This document shows, in pieces, positions 1 to 6,016 of a stretch of DNA of 10,867 nucleotides (within the stretch, counting starts at the first letter, position 1; each line of letters starts with the position of its first letter). The notes under the pieces are model-generated. The model searched no databases. It saw nothing but the letters and a program-made list of their open reading frames with translations, and was not told the DNA's origin. This DNA is from Proteobacteria bacterium UBA6921 (lineage in GTDB: Bacteria > Pseudomonadota > Gammaproteobacteria > SG8-11): positions 1 to 10,867 of the forward strand of contig DKAR01000089.1 in assembly GCA_002450895.1 (NCBI GenBank). Direction: 5' to 3'. Position numbers and translations under genes: made by a program.

Positions 1-1165
1 GATGTACATCACCCCGGCGCTGGGAAACACCAAGCTCTGGTCCGAAAAGCTGGGCGTTTGGAACTGCTTCCTGTGGAACGTAGGCCTGTCGCTTGGTCTG
101 TTCCTGCTCTGGAACGGAATGAGCTCCGGTCGTGAATATTCCGACATGCCATGGTTTATCGATCTGGTTATCGTCTTCGGCGTTCTGCTACCCCTCGGCC
201 TGAACGTGTGGATGACAATCAAGACCCGTCGTACCCAGGGCATTTACACCACCAACTGGTTCTTCGGTGCCGCGACCTTCATGGTCATCATCGTGTTCAC
301 CGTCGGCAACTCTCCGGAGTTCTTCCAGCTGACCGGTCTGACCGAAGCCTATTTGACCTGGTGGTTCGCTCATAATGTGTTGGGTCTGTGGATTACTCCG
401 GTTGCTGCAGCGATTTCTTACTACATCGTTCCGAAGGTCACCGGCAATCCGCTGTATTCGCACCGCATTGGTCACTTGCACTTCTGGTCCGTCGTCGTGT
501 TCTACTCGACGCCCGCTGCGCATCACATCATGTCTTCTCCGCTGCCGGAATGGCTCAAGTCATTTGCGTCCGTCGAAGGCGTGTTGATTCTCGTTCCCGC
601 CATCGCGTTCGTTTCGAACCTGTTGCTGACGATGACCGGCAAATGGAAGATGTTCATTGAAAACATCGAAATCAAGTTCACGATCACCGGCGTTCTGATG
701 GCCATCCCGCTGAATATGCAAGGCGGCTTCCAGCAGACGCGTGCGATCAACTGGTACATTCATGGAACCGGCTGGATCGTTGCGCACGCGCACTTGGCGT
801 TGCTTGGCTTCTCCACGTTCCTTGAAGCCGCAGCGGTTTACTACGGTCTACAAACGCTGCTCCGCCGCAAGCTCTACTCGCTTGCGCTGGCCAACTTCCA
901 CTTCTGGATGTTGCTGATCGGCTTCACGACCTACTGGGTCTCCATCACGATCGCCGGCCTGATTCAGGGCGCAGGAAAGATCTATGAAGTTCCTTACATC
1001 GACGTCGTCATCGCCGAGCATCCCTACATGATCGCTCGTTGGGTAGGTGGCACGATGGTGTTCCTCGGCAACTGCGTGTGGCTCTTCAATATGTACAAGA
1101 CCGCCACTGCAGGTACGGTTCTGCCGGCAGGACGTCTGCCGCATGAACTGGCTTACGAACGCTAA
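1..1165 (+). CDS. ccoN: cbb3-type cytochrome c oxidase subunit I (CcoN-like), 5'-partial
   Basis: Catalytic membrane subunit of a C-family heme-copper oxidase, which would reduce O2 at a heme b3/CuB centre in the inner membrane. The 5' end lies outside the window; 387 residues are visible, ending in TAA at 1163-1165. Counting from the first Met seen (base 2), the CuB ligands are H124 (WWFAHN) and H174/H175 (AAHHI), the cross-linked tyrosine position is Y168, and the heme b3/heme b ligands are H262 and H264 (AHAHLALLGF). These spacings equal those I recall for Pseudomonas stutzeri CcoN (H207, Y251, H257/H258, H345, H347), an offset of 83, so about 83 N-terminal residues are missing, including the helix II heme b ligand. 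The retained Tyr and three CuB His argue for an oxygen reductase rather than a nitric oxide reductase. The loop SHRIGHLHFW (153-162) differs from typical CcoN at two positions thought to line the proton channel. The ccoO-like gene follows after 33 bases. Confidence 0.93.
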   Translation, partial: MYITPALGNTKLWSEKLGVWNCFLWNVGLSLGLFLLWNGMSSGREYSDMPWFIDLVIVFGVLLPLGLNVWMTIKTRRTQGIYTTNWFFGAATFMVIIVFTVGNSPEFFQLTGLTEAYLTWWFAHNVLGLWITPVAAAISYYIVPKVTGNPLYSHRIGHLHFWSVVVFYSTPAAHHIMSSPLPEWLKSFASVEGVLILVPAIAFVSNLLLTMTGKWKMFIENIEIKFTITGVLMAIPLNMQGGFQQTRAINWYIHGTGWIVAHAHLALLGFSTFLEAAAVYYGLQTLLRRKLYSLALANFHFWMLLIGFTTYWVSITIAGLIQGAGKIYEVPYIDVVIAEHPYMIARWVGGTMVFLGNCVWLFNMYKTATAGTVLPAGRLPHELAYER

Positions 1166-1198
1166 TCGAAAGATGTCGATTCTGGGAGGAAAATAGAC

Positions 1199-2149
1199 AT
1201 GGCATTCAGAGAATATAAAATCGGCGCCCGCATGTTCGGGATTGCCTTTGGCCTTTCGATGTTCATTACGCTGTACATGGCAACGGTCAGTATTTCGCAG
1301 GTGACCGTTTCCAAGGTCGGTCTTGAGCGGCAGCTCGGATTCGGTCGAATCGGCGGCTTCTCCTATGAGGATCCGTTCCTCAAAGGTAAAGGCAAGCCAG
1401 TGAAGGTCGTCCTCAAGGCCGATCCGAAGACTGGCGCGCCCATGGACGCCACCGTTGCCTATGTTTATGAGCCGGGCATTCCGTTCCCGAGCGGCATCAA
1501 TCACCCGCGCATTTTGGGTGAGGCCTCTCGGTCGCTCAGCGAAAACAAAGGCATGACCTTAAAGGCTACGCTGCAAACGGGTGCGGTATTCCTGGTTCAC
1601 GAAGAAGAGCAAAACGGCTTCCTCGTGCCCTATATCGAGAACGCAACCGCGACCCGTGGTTGGGAACCGACTGCGACGCTGGCGAAGGTCGAAGATACAG
1701 ACCGTCACTACGTTGGTAAGGGCAAGATCATGTTCGTTCGTGAAGGTTGCTGGTGGTGCCACACCCTGCTTCCTGAACAAACACAGGACTGGCAGTACTT
1801 TGGAGCACCTCCGATGCTTGGAGACTTCAACGGTGAGAGCCCGACCGCTTTCGGTTCAGACCGCAAGGCGCCGGACCTGACCCACGTCGGTTCACGCAAT
1901 TCATCTCAGGAATGGATGATGTTGCACTTCTTCAACCCGCGACTCGTTCAGCCGCACTCCATCATGCCCCGTTATGACTACCTTTGGGGTGAGAAGGATG
2001 CCAGCGGAAACGTCATCAACTTCGACAAGTGGCGTGCCGACTACAACGATTACCTTTCGGGCAAGAGCCTGACCGCGCCGGATGTTCCGTTCCCGGCGAA
2101 GGACAGCGAAGCTCGTGCGTTGATCGATTTCGTACTGAACTTGAAATAA
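1199..2149 (+). CDS. ccoO: cbb3-type oxidase subunit II (CcoO-like) with a large insert
   Basis: Membrane-anchored monoheme cytochrome c that passes electrons to the heme b of CcoN. An N-terminal membrane anchor lies at about residues 11-33. The heme c site is C184-W-W-C187-H188 in the context VREGCWWCH, typical of CcoO, and the CcoO signatures APDLTHVGSR and SIMPRY follow, with M256 as likely distal ligand. The protein has 316 residues against roughly 200-250 for usual CcoO. The excess lies between the anchor and the heme site (about residues 40-165), where CcoO normally has only a short linker. That stretch alternates charged and hydrophobic residues, looks beta-rich, has no CxxCH and no similarity I can name. 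The start at 1199 is supported by GGGAGGA at 1184-1190. The gene ends 14 bases before the CcoP-like gene, consistent with a shared operon. The CcoO assignment is firm; the role of the insert is unknown. Confidence 0.9.
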   Translation: MAFREYKIGARMFGIAFGLSMFITLYMATVSISQVTVSKVGLERQLGFGRIGGFSYEDPFLKGKGKPVKVVLKADPKTGAPMDATVAYVYEPGIPFPSGINHPRILGEASRSLSENKGMTLKATLQTGAVFLVHEEEQNGFLVPYIENATATRGWEPTATLAKVEDTDRHYVGKGKIMFVREGCWWCHTLLPEQTQDWQYFGAPPMLGDFNGESPTAFGSDRKAPDLTHVGSRNSSQEWMMLHFFNPRLVQPHSIMPRYDYLWGEKDASGNVINFDKWRADYNDYLSGKSLTAPDVPFPAKDSEARALIDFVLNLK

Positions 2150-2151
2150 TC

Positions 2152-2158
2152 GGGGGAA
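2152..2158 (+). promoter_or_regulatory. Shine-Dalgarno for the CcoP-like gene
   Basis: GGGGGAA lies five bases before the ATG at 2164. It decides the start: an in-frame ATG at 2029 lies deep inside the ccoO-like gene, has no such site, and would add 45 residues read out of frame from ccoO. Confidence 0.7.
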
Positions 2159-2163
2159 TAAAC

Positions 2164-2790
2164 ATGGCATGGATATTTAGCAATCCGTTGCACAGTCTCG
2201 CGACTGATGACCAGAACGAATCAGCAAAGAAGCTCTGGGAAGGTGAAAGCCTTGGCGGAATTACCGAAGACAACAATCGGTTGCCGCAGCCGGTCGTCGG
2301 ATTGTTGATTCTCACCATCGTTACGGCGTTTCTGATTACGTTTCCTCTGTGGGGTCAGCGCCCCACAGCGGCGATCTATGAAGAATACGTCGCACTGATG
2401 AAGGACCCGAAAGTCCAGGGCATGAAGGACAAGGAAGCGATGCAGTACATCGTGGACACCGTGAAGGCCAAGGGCTCCAAGTGGGCGGCACTGCAAGAAC
2501 GCCATCCGCTAGAAATGGACGACCTGCGCCTGATCGCTCCGCAGATCGAAGAGCTGCAACGCAAAAACGCCCATATGGATGAGTACACCGTCGTGGGCGA
2601 CAAGGTCGTTATCGCGAATTTCGAAGGAAATTGGCGTAACAAGGCCACGGGCGATCGCGAACGTAAACAGCCTTGGTGGGATACGGGATACACCATTGAC
2701 GTGTTCTACGTACTTTACTTCTGCATCTCGGTTATTGTCGTTGTAAAGCGCCTGCCGCCTTACACATACAAGCCGAAGCACCATCACTAA
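2164..2790 (+). CDS. CcoP-like subunit without heme c domains
   Basis: Predicted inner-membrane subunit of the oxidase, 208 residues. Residues 31-41 (GGITEDNNRLP) match the CcoP N-terminal signature of the DGIEEYDNPLP type, followed as in CcoP by a membrane helix at about 43-62. Real CcoP then carries two CxxCH heme c domains. This protein has no CxxCH and only one cysteine (C187, inside the second helix). Instead it has a charged, helical periplasmic-looking region (about 66-170) and a second membrane helix (about 177-195), ending in KPKHHH. E35 aligns with a glutamate of the CcoP motif that I recall as near the proton entrance of cbb3 oxidases. Its place directly after the ccoO-like gene is where ccoP belongs. 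I infer a structural subunit in the CcoP position that no longer carries electrons. The alternative is an unrelated protein with a chance motif, which I think less likely. Confidence 0.72.
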   Translation: MAWIFSNPLHSLATDDQNESAKKLWEGESLGGITEDNNRLPQPVVGLLILTIVTAFLITFPLWGQRPTAAIYEEYVALMKDPKVQGMKDKEAMQYIVDTVKAKGSKWAALQERHPLEMDDLRLIAPQIEELQRKNAHMDEYTVVGDKVVIANFEGNWRNKATGDRERKQPWWDTGYTIDVFYVLYFCISVIVVVKRLPPYTYKPKHHH

Positions 2791-2807
2791 TTGATTTGGA
2801 GAGAGAC

Positions 2808-2942
2808 ATGATCGATATCGATAATGGACCACTGGCGATGTTGATTTGGATCTTCGTCGTGTTCTTCTTTCCGTTTGTCTACAGCTTTTTCGTAGACAAG
2901 TGCGATAAGAACATGCCGCCAATCGACACGTACTCGAAGTAA
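2808..2942 (+). CDS. 44-residue one-helix membrane protein, possible small oxidase subunit
   Basis: A short gene preceded by a good ribosome site (GGAGAGA at 2798-2804), starting 17 bases after the CcoP-like gene and ending in TAA. The protein begins MIDIDNGPLAML, has one hydrophobic helix (about residues 9-28, ending FPFVYSFF), then a short charged tail with one cysteine (DKCDKNMPP). Small one-helix proteins such as CcoQ/FixQ occur in cbb3 operons, normally between ccoO and ccoP, and this one occupies a similar niche. I do not see a specific CcoQ signature, so I leave the symbol blank. It resembles the small protein at 5774-6013 around the helix, with matching P-x-A and FPF-x-x-S positions at identical spacing. 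It is the last gene before the hairpin at 2960. Confidence 0.75.
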   Translation: MIDIDNGPLAMLIWIFVVFFFPFVYSFFVDKCDKNMPPIDTYSK

Positions 2943-2959
2943 TTCAGTACTACACCCTG

Positions 2960-2991
2960 CAGCCATGTCGCTTTCCAGAGCGACATGGCTG
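2960..2991 (+). terminator. Strong hairpin closing the oxidase core block
   Basis: A perfect 13-base-pair inverted repeat (CAGCCATGTCGCT / AGCGACATGGCTG) around the six-base loop TTCCAG, starting 17 bases after the stop codon at 2942. It is followed by TTGGCTTTT, with only a modest T run, so it may terminate, attenuate, or stabilise the 3' end of the ccoNOP-like transcript rather than act as a fully efficient intrinsic terminator. Confidence 0.65.
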
Positions 2992-2994
2992 TTG

Positions 2995-3018
2995 GCTTTT
3001 AGGAGGTAACCTAAAAGC
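2995..3018 (+). promoter_or_regulatory. Second small hairpin with an SD-like loop
   Basis: The inverted repeat GCTTTTAGG / CCTAAAAGC has nine base pairs and a six-base loop AGGTAA, and begins four bases after the larger hairpin. Stem and loop together contain AGGAGGTAA, a near-ideal Shine-Dalgarno sequence, but no ATG or GTG sits at a suitable distance after it. It may be the second half of a tandem terminator (its first arm contains the TTTT that follows hairpin one) or a leader structure of the next transcript. The unit is visible; its function is not known. Confidence 0.35.
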
Positions 3019-3132
3019 GACGGGCACAATACGATTTTGTATCCGAATTTAGCGAGCGGCAGTCAGTAAGCGTTTTCCCAACGATAGATCCCAAGCCGAT
3101 CGAAGCCCAATACTCCAGACGGTATGTCGTAA
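3019..3132 (+). other. Non-coding spacer, possible promoter region of the accessory block
   Basis: This 114-base stretch separates the hairpins from the next gene and holds no open frame I can support. A promoter for the accessory genes would be expected here if the hairpin terminates. I see no convincing -35/-10 pair and no FNR-type TTGAT-N4-ATCAA box, which some cbb3 operons have. Confidence 0.3.
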
Positions 3133-3450
3133 ATGCACAGGCACAACCCCCTCCAGCTGCTTATTGAAGGGCTAACGACGTCCCCTGCTGCCGCTGACCC
3201 GGTCAACCGGCCGTTTGGCCTGGATTTGACGATCGAAAGCATGCAGTCACAGAACTTCTCGATCGGAATCTTTGTCTTCTTGATGGTGGGGATTGCGGTA
3301 TTCACCGTCATTGTTTTTGCGTATATGCGCAAGGGCAACAGCAAGGAACTTCGGCGTGGCGAAAAATATCTGTTTATTTGGATACTCCTCGGAGTGGTAA
3401 TTGCCGTATTATTTGGGGCCTCCCAATTGCTGTTTGGGAACCTTTTTTAA
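3133..3450 (+). CDS. Two-helix membrane protein of unknown function
   Basis: Encodes 105 residues from the ATG at 3133, or 69 from an alternative ATG at 3241; neither has a strong ribosome site. The body has two membrane helices (about residues 43-64 and 79-101) joined by the positively charged loop MRKGNSKELRRGEK, so both ends should lie in the periplasm. The longer form adds AAADPVNRPFGLDLTIES before the first helix. I favour it because a similar short motif precedes the helix of two other small proteins here (MIDIDNGP at 2808, VTIETP in the 5774 gene). A stop codon lies directly upstream of 3133, so the frame cannot extend further. No family recognised. It lies 14 bases before the ccoS-like gene, so a role in oxidase structure or assembly is plausible by context only. 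Confidence 0.65.
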   Translation: MHRHNPLQLLIEGLTTSPAAADPVNRPFGLDLTIESMQSQNFSIGIFVFLMVGIAVFTVIVFAYMRKGNSKELRRGEKYLFIWILLGVVIAVLFGASQLLFGNLF

Positions 3451-3452
3451 GC

Positions 3453-3457
3453 GAGGT
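3453..3457 (+). promoter_or_regulatory. Shine-Dalgarno for the CcoS-like gene
   Basis: GAGGT lies seven bases before the ATG at 3465 and sets the start there. An in-frame ATG at 3378 would overlap the upstream gene by over 70 bases and add 29 residues unlike any CcoS N-terminus. Confidence 0.7.
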
Positions 3458-3464
3458 AACAGAG

Positions 3465-3752
3465 ATGGGCATCGGAGACTTTCTGAATTCCTTGGACGAT
3501 GGCTGGTCCATTTATTTGTGGCTGGTTGTTGGCGCATTGATTATTTTCGCGTCGGTCTGGATGATTCGATGGGCCGCACGAAACGAACAATTCGATGAGG
3601 ACATCAAGTACGTCGTTTTTGATGAAAATGACAAAGACAAGATGACGCCGGCTGAATTCAACAAAGCCAAGGAAGTCTGGAAGCACCAGGGCGATCTTCG
3701 AAAAGAGTACCTGAAGCGCGACGCGCAGCATAAGGCGCAGCAAGCTAAGTAA
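3465..3752 (+). CDS. ccoS: CcoS-like cbb3 oxidase assembly protein with a C-terminal extension
   Basis: CcoS (FixS) is a small one-helix membrane protein needed in studied proteobacteria for insertion of the redox cofactors into CcoN. This 95-residue protein has a single helix at about 16-37, followed by WAARNEQFDEDIKYVVFDEND (about 40-59 in its core). That matches the CcoS pattern of W-A-x-R/K-S-G-Q-F-D-D followed a dozen residues later by an acidic cluster after two hydrophobic residues. The family is usually about 50-70 residues; here about 35 extra residues rich in Lys, Glu and Gln follow, probably a cytoplasmic helix. Its presence supports the view that the upstream oxidase is assembled as a functional cbb3-type enzyme. 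The other usual assembly genes (ccoG, ccoH, ccoI) are not in this window. The start at 3465 is set by GAGGT at 3453. The cytochrome c gene follows after eight bases. Confidence 0.8.
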   Translation: MGIGDFLNSLDDGWSIYLWLVVGALIIFASVWMIRWAARNEQFDEDIKYVVFDENDKDKMTPAEFNKAKEVWKHQGDLRKEYLKRDAQHKAQQAK

Positions 3753-3760
3753 GCGATGTC

Positions 3761-4267
3761 ATGCGACGCAGCGAGAAGGTCATCCTCGGCATTATCGCCG
3801 CCGTCCTTGTAAGTGTCTTTGCAATAAAGGCCCTGCTTGGGCAATACAGCCAGGGCCCGGACCCGGGTGTTCCCTTCTATTCGGATGCGTCCGAAGATCT
3901 TAATCGCCGCGGCAACGCGATCTATCACGAGCAAAACTGCAAGAAGTGTCACGTCCTCCGCGCGACGCGGGATATGACACTGGCAGTTCCGGCGCCTGCC
4001 ATTGACGGAATTGGTTCACTGCGCGACGAAACCTGGCTGTTCACGTATTTCTCGGCGGAGAATCCGCAGTCAATCCTGCCCAGTCGATTGAAGCCCGAAT
4101 ATCGAATGCCCTCATTCGCAAGCTTGCCAGAGGACGAACGCCGAACGCTGGCCAAATACATTGCCAGCATGAAAGTAAAAGATTGGTATTTGGAAGAAGT
4201 AAAAAAAGCTGAATACGAAAAGTTGACCGGAAAAACGTACACCGCCGGAGCGGCGCTCACGCAATGA
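3761..4267 (+). CDS. Membrane-anchored monoheme cytochrome c
   Basis: A class I-like cytochrome c of 168 residues. Residues 7-27 form an uncleaved-looking membrane anchor with positive charges before it (MRRSEK). The heme site is C60-K-K-C63-H64 (YHEQNCKKCH). M116 in YRMPSF, followed by LPEDERRTLAKYIASM, is the likely distal ligand, in the usual C-terminal position of small cytochromes c. A short charged tail rich in Lys and Glu follows. No strong ribosome site is visible; the gene starts eight bases after the ccoS-like stop and probably depends on coupling. Since the CcoP-like protein has no heme, this cytochrome is the best candidate for bringing electrons to the CcoO-like subunit. That is inference from the neighbourhood. 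Its stop overlaps the next start as ATGA. Confidence 0.9.
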   Translation: MRRSEKVILGIIAAVLVSVFAIKALLGQYSQGPDPGVPFYSDASEDLNRRGNAIYHEQNCKKCHVLRATRDMTLAVPAPAIDGIGSLRDETWLFTYFSAENPQSILPSRLKPEYRMPSFASLPEDERRTLAKYIASMKVKDWYLEEVKKAEYEKLTGKTYTAGAALTQ

Positions 4268-4722
4268 AAAAACCTCGATACATGCTGGGCCTTGTGGCGA
4301 TACTGATTGGTTGTCTCGTCAACTATATCGGTGATTGGGTCATCGGTGTTCGAATCGAACTTTTCTATGGCATCGAGACATTTAACCTGAAATGGTTTGC
4401 GCAATTATTCCTGCTCCCGGTGCTCGTCGGTTATTCAGTCACGTACGTTTACGGTCTGGGCGGCAAGTGGCTGTGCTACCTGCCGCCGCTTATCGTACGT
4501 TTCATTGCCTATTACGAAACCGTGTACTTTCTCGGTGTTCCTGAAGGTGCCAACCTGATGCCGATGGGGTGGTGGGGTTTCTTCGTTATCCTGGCGATCG
4601 AGTGCGCTGTCATTGGCGGAGTACTCGGTGAAGTCCTGATCAAGCGCATCTACGGCCGCAGCGAGAAGCCAAAACCCGAGTCGTCTCCCGCCAGTGATCC
4701 TTCGAACGGCCCAGCTCCATGA
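4264..4722 (+). CDS. Four-helix membrane protein of unknown function
   Basis: Encodes 152 residues with membrane helices at about 7-24, 44-64, 68-90 and 101-127, then a hydrophilic Pro/Ser-rich tail. The helix ends carry several charged and aromatic residues (GDWVIGVRIELFYGIE, PLIVRFIAYYETVYF, IECAVIGGVLGEV), but there is no histidine, so it should not bind heme b by His ligation. I recognise no family. It is tightly coupled by ATGA overlaps to the cytochrome c gene before it and to the FGE-fold gene after it, so it probably acts with the same complex, for example as an assembly factor or accessory subunit. Confidence 0.8.
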   Translation: MKKPRYMLGLVAILIGCLVNYIGDWVIGVRIELFYGIETFNLKWFAQLFLLPVLVGYSVTYVYGLGGKWLCYLPPLIVRFIAYYETVYFLGVPEGANLMPMGWWGFFVILAIECAVIGGVLGEVLIKRIYGRSEKPKPESSPASDPSNGPAP

Positions 4723-5777
4723 AAGGCCCGAATAGCCCGGCTCGTGAACTGACGCCGGAGGAGCGCGAGCGAAAGCGTCGATACCTCGGGGCGACGGTCA
4801 TTACCTGTATTGCCCTTGCAATGGTCTTCGGAACGTTTCACGTCGTTAAACTGGGTTCGAATCGCATGGACGACATGCGTAGCCGCGCAACGTATGACCT
4901 CAACGAAGAAGAACTGCATATTCGCGCCGCGGGCGAAGATATCGCGCGCCACCAGGCGCACGAAGCGATGCAGACCGCAACGCAGACCTATGGAATCGAA
5001 GAAGTGAATGGACTGTTGAGTTCGAAGGACTGGGTCGACCTGAACACTCAAATCGAAATTCCTTCCGGACTGGCAATCATCGGTACGAATCTGGATCGCG
5101 CCGATGTTCAGAATAAGCCAGAGCATAAAGTGACACTCAAGCGGTTCTACATCGACAAGTACCTGACGACGAACGCGCAATATGCACAATTCATCGTCGC
5201 TACAAAACACCGGCCGCCGCTCGATTGGAAACAGGGGAAGATTCCGGAACAGAAACTCTTACATCCCGTAACGATGGTGAGCTGGAACGACGCGAAAGCC
5301 TATTGCGAATGGGCCGGCAAACGTCTACCCACCGAAATGGAGTGGGAAAAAGCCGCTCGTGGAGAGGATGGTCGGCGCTGGCCTTGGGGTGACAAGATGG
5401 ATCCGACGCGTCTTAATACGTACTACAACGTCGGGTCCACGAACCAGGTTCGGCAATATGCAAAGGGCGTTAGCCCCTACGGCGTCTACGATATGGCGGG
5501 AAATGTCAGTCAGTGGACTGCCAGCGATTTTTCAGCATATGAAGGGTCAAAAATTTCCCCCGAAATTTTCAAAGCCAAAGTTGCCGTAGAAGCATCGACG
5601 GGCAGTTCACAAATGAAAGTCGCCGACTTCGTTCCTGTTGATATCAACTACAAGGTCCGGCGCGGCGGTTCCTGGAAAAGCGATCCGTTTTCAACCTCGA
5701 CTTTCCACCGCGACTTTTCCTTACCCCACTACGCATCGGATTTCTTCGGCTTCCGCTGCGCAAAGGACGGCGAATGA
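4719..5777 (+). CDS. Membrane-anchored SUMF1/FGE-fold protein lacking the catalytic cysteines
   Basis: Encodes 352 residues: a cytoplasmic charged N-terminus, one membrane helix (about 22-42), a charged linker (about 50-110), then an FGE-sulfatase (SUMF1/EgtB/PvdO) domain, probably periplasmic. Family landmarks are clear: VTMVSWNDAKAYCEWAGKR-LPTEMEWEKAARG (185-214), WPWGD (221-225), YGVYDMAGNVSQW (254-266), RRGGSW (314-319) and FFGFRCA (342-348). True formylglycine-generating enzymes have two cysteines shortly after RGGS; here that segment (317-341) has none, so sulfatase activation is unlikely. The remaining cysteines are C30 in the anchor helix, C196 and C347. Proteins of this fold without the cysteine pair are common in bacteria and include NirV, linked to nitrite reductase genes. 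I infer a binding, scaffolding or maturation role for the neighbouring oxidase. Both ends overlap neighbours as ATGA. Confidence 0.88.
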   Translation: MKGPNSPARELTPEERERKRRYLGATVITCIALAMVFGTFHVVKLGSNRMDDMRSRATYDLNEEELHIRAAGEDIARHQAHEAMQTATQTYGIEEVNGLLSSKDWVDLNTQIEIPSGLAIIGTNLDRADVQNKPEHKVTLKRFYIDKYLTTNAQYAQFIVATKHRPPLDWKQGKIPEQKLLHPVTMVSWNDAKAYCEWAGKRLPTEMEWEKAARGEDGRRWPWGDKMDPTRLNTYYNVGSTNQVRQYAKGVSPYGVYDMAGNVSQWTASDFSAYEGSKISPEIFKAKVAVEASTGSSQMKVADFVPVDINYKVRRGGSWKSDPFSTSTFHRDFSLPHYASDFFGFRCAKDGE

Positions 5778-6013
5778 AATTTCAGATGAATTACTTTTCG
5801 CGCTGGATAATCGCCGCGCTCATCGCTGTTTTTCCTGGGTTGTCTCACGCTGTTGACAGTTACCGTTTCATGCACGTGACTATTGAAACGCCGTGGGCAA
5901 TTTTTCTTTTTCTTCTTGTCATTGTGCTGTTCCCGTTTATCTTGTCGGCGATATTGCATTGGCATTTTGCCGGGAAGAAGAGCGACAGTGACGACGAAAA
6001 GCCGAAGACCTGA
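5774..6013 (+). CDS. Small exported one-helix membrane protein
   Basis: Encodes 79 residues with a probable signal peptide (hydrophobic WIIAALIAVF, cleavage likely after GLSHA near residue 26). A short periplasmic segment containing VTIETP follows, then one membrane helix (about 41-63) and a highly charged cytoplasmic tail (KKSDSDDEKPKT). M5 is a possible alternative start. Around the helix it resembles the 44-residue protein at 2808: P40/P8, A42/A10, F53-P54-F55/F21-P22-F23 and S58/S26 align without gaps. That makes a pair of related small subunits plausible. It starts by ATGA overlap with the FGE-fold gene and ends three bases before the next gene. No family recognised. Confidence 0.75.
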   Translation: MKFQMNYFSRWIIAALIAVFPGLSHAVDSYRFMHVTIETPWAIFLFLLVIVLFPFILSAILHWHFAGKKSDSDDEKPKT

Positions 6014-6016
6014 ATC

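Noticed and set aside
1..1165. The first gene as a nitric oxide reductase (NorB) rather than an oxidase
   Set aside because: The active-site Tyr (Y168) and all three CuB His are present at cbb3 spacing, and a CcoO-like subunit and CcoS accompany it. The YIHGT...AHAH stretch is also NorB-like, but that is shared ancestry.
848..1504. Long minus-strand open frame of 218 residues
   Set aside because: It is antisense to the clearly coding ccoN and ccoO genes, with low-complexity charged composition and no recognisable domain. The minus-strand frames at 4650-5210 and 7386-8084 were rejected for the same reason.
2029..2163. An upstream start for the CcoP-like gene
   Set aside because: It lies inside the ccoO-like gene in another frame. 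GGGGGAA before 2164 and the CcoP-like N-terminus support the later start.
3019..3132. A frameshifted signal peptide upstream of the 3133 gene, suggested by AAADPV near its N-terminus
   Set aside because: No hydrophobic stretch is encoded in any forward frame just upstream, and a stop codon directly precedes the ATG.
2943..3132. FNR/Anr-type operator for microaerobic control
   Set aside because: TTGATTT occurs at 2791 and 2841, but no TTGAT-N4-ATCAA palindrome is present in the spacer.
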